Shown here piece after piece: positions 62,841-64,000 of a DNA stretch of 64,000 bases. The stretch is from the NCBI GenBank assembly GCA_038373865.1, contig JAXGGA010002876.1, forward strand, positions 48,931 through 112,930. Reading direction: 5' to 3'. Under the pieces are notes generated by a model. The model did not search any database, was not told the DNA's origin, and saw nothing but the letters and a program-made list of their open reading frames with translations. The translations under genes were made by a program, and so were the position numbers. This stretch comes from Uloborus plumipes. Lineage: Eukaryota; Arthropoda; Arachnida; Araneae; Uloboridae. Every line of letters starts with the position of its first letter. The first letter of the stretch is position 1.

Positions 62841-64000
62841 CAGGGTTGGGTTTTTGACATGACATGTCGAAAACCCGTCGAAAACCTGTCGAAAACGTCA
62901 AAAACCTGTCGAAAACGTCAAAAACCTGTCTAAAACTCAAATAAAGTGGTTATTGAGATTTTTTATAATATATATAAACGTATAAGGTTTCTCATCCTGA
63001 AAAATATCAAATAAAATTTATGCATCTTATCAATCAAGTTTAATGAACATTAAATTAATAAATTTAATGAAAATTATTTCTCATTCTTTTAAACTAGTTT
63101 TGCCGTGAAAAAAGTTAAATATTAAAACTTAAATCTAGCTTTTAAAGTAGTTTTGTTTAAATGTTTACATAACTATCAATTAGTTATCTTATCAATCAAG
63201 TTTAATAAAAATTAAATTAATAAATTTAATGAAAATTAATTCATATTCTTTTAAATTAACTTGTTATGGAATGAAAAAAAGTTAAATATTAACACTTAAA
63301 TCCAAATTTTAGAGTAGTTTTGTTTAAATGTTTTAATAACTATCAATTAATTATCTTATCAATCAAGTTTAATAAAAATTAAATTAATAAATTTAATGAA
63401 AATTAATTCTCATTCTTTTAAATTAACTTATTATGCCGTGAAAAAAGTTACAAATATTAAAACTTACATGCAGTTTTCAATGAAGTTTTGTTTTAAATGT
63501 TTAAAAACTATCAATTAGTTATCTCATCAGTCAAGTTATTAAATGTTTTAATAACTATTAGTTAGCTATTTTATCAATCTAAAAATCTTTACATCATCAC
63601 TTTAACCCGCTACCAAAGGGACATATATGTCGCTACCAAAGGGACATATGTGTCCCGCAGTTTCAAATGAGACTATGAGCTAAATATGCTGTGTATTATT
63701 GTGAATGCATGTCCCGCTGGTATTCCTTGATATCACTGACAATATTCAGTGTAATTTTCTTCCTTTTTCAGAATTTTAACAATATTTGCAATATAACTGA
63801 TATGTATTTAAGTACTTATTTTATTTTTTTCTCAGAAAAAAATGGCAGTGAAAGGGTTAAAGTGATTTTTTTTTTGTTTTGAGTAAAAGCAAAACTAAAT
63901 TAATTAGTACTAAGTGTACAAATCTGCTAAATATTTTTGATCAAACTATTTTATTTATTTATTTATTAGTTACAATTTATTATTTCAAATTAAAAAAAAT
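62841..64000 (+). mobile_element. Non-autonomous hAT-type element, family E, copy 2 (cut by window end)
   Basis: Starts CAGGGTTGGGTTTTTGACAT with the same GTCGAAAACCTGTC array and internal tandem repeat as the copy at 53763-55222. The right end lies outside the window. It carries a nested TTAA-type MITE. Confidence 0.9.
63602..63860. mobile_element. TTAA-type (piggyBac-like) MITE nested in family E copy 2
   Basis: TTAACCCGCTACCAAAGGG at the left and CAGTGAAAGGGTTAA at the right, with TTAA at both borders. The left end contains a short direct repeat of CGCTACCAAAGGGACATAT. The homologous place in family E copy 1 (54641-54644) has a single TTAA and no insert. Confidence 0.92.

Overview
This is a 64 kb window of AT-rich eukaryotic nuclear DNA, almost certainly from an arthropod. 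A spider or other chelicerate is my guess from the long repeat-filled introns, but it is not proven. One host gene dominates: a complete Medea/Smad4 (Co-Smad) gene on the minus strand. I traced it from its start codon at 59160 to its stop codon at 7610 through 12 coding exons. All 11 introns have GT-AG borders, every codon phase closes, and the spliced reading frame is 592 codons plus stop. A splice acceptor just upstream of the ATG shows that at least one further 5' UTR exon lies upstream and was not located.

Layout from low to high coordinates. 1-1.4 kb: 3' end of a Ty1/copia retrotransposon with its LTR, plus strand. 1.4-7.25 kb: repeats downstream of Medea, namely TTAA-flanked short elements, a SINE remnant, and a 1.5 kb hAT-type element with near-perfect 8-bp target repeats. 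7.6-7.8 kb: last Medea exon. 7.8-14.6 kb: last intron, mostly a 5.2 kb pyrimidine-rich TTCTG/TCTGTC array. 14.6 kb: exon 11. 15.0-23.1 kb: an 8 kb P-type (THAP) DNA transposon with an uninterrupted two-exon 970-aa transposase frame on the plus strand, antisense to Medea, in intron 10. 23.6-27.1 kb: exons 10 to 6, with short inverted-repeat elements, a SINE and an (AT)n tract in the introns. 27.7-38.4 kb: a 10.7 kb hAT element in intron 5. Its transposase gene is decayed and broken by two insertions, one of them a non-autonomous relative of the element itself. 42-46.8 kb: further repeats, including a tandem dimer and a 147-bp minisatellite. 47.6-59.2 kb: exons 5 to 1, separated by hAT, TA-flanked and foldback elements. 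59.2-64 kb: upstream sequence or 5' UTR intron with more short elements.

Medea/Smad4 is the shared partner of receptor-regulated Smads in TGF-beta/BMP signalling: the MH1 domain binds DNA and the MH2 domain forms the Smad trimer. Everything else recognised here is a mobile element or repeat living in its introns or flanks. The most notable features are the P-type element, the self-nested hAT, an exact filled/empty site pair for a TTAA element, a near-perfect 274-bp hairpin, and six successive linker exons that could each be skipped without changing frame. No phage, CRISPR, operon or bacterial system is present.
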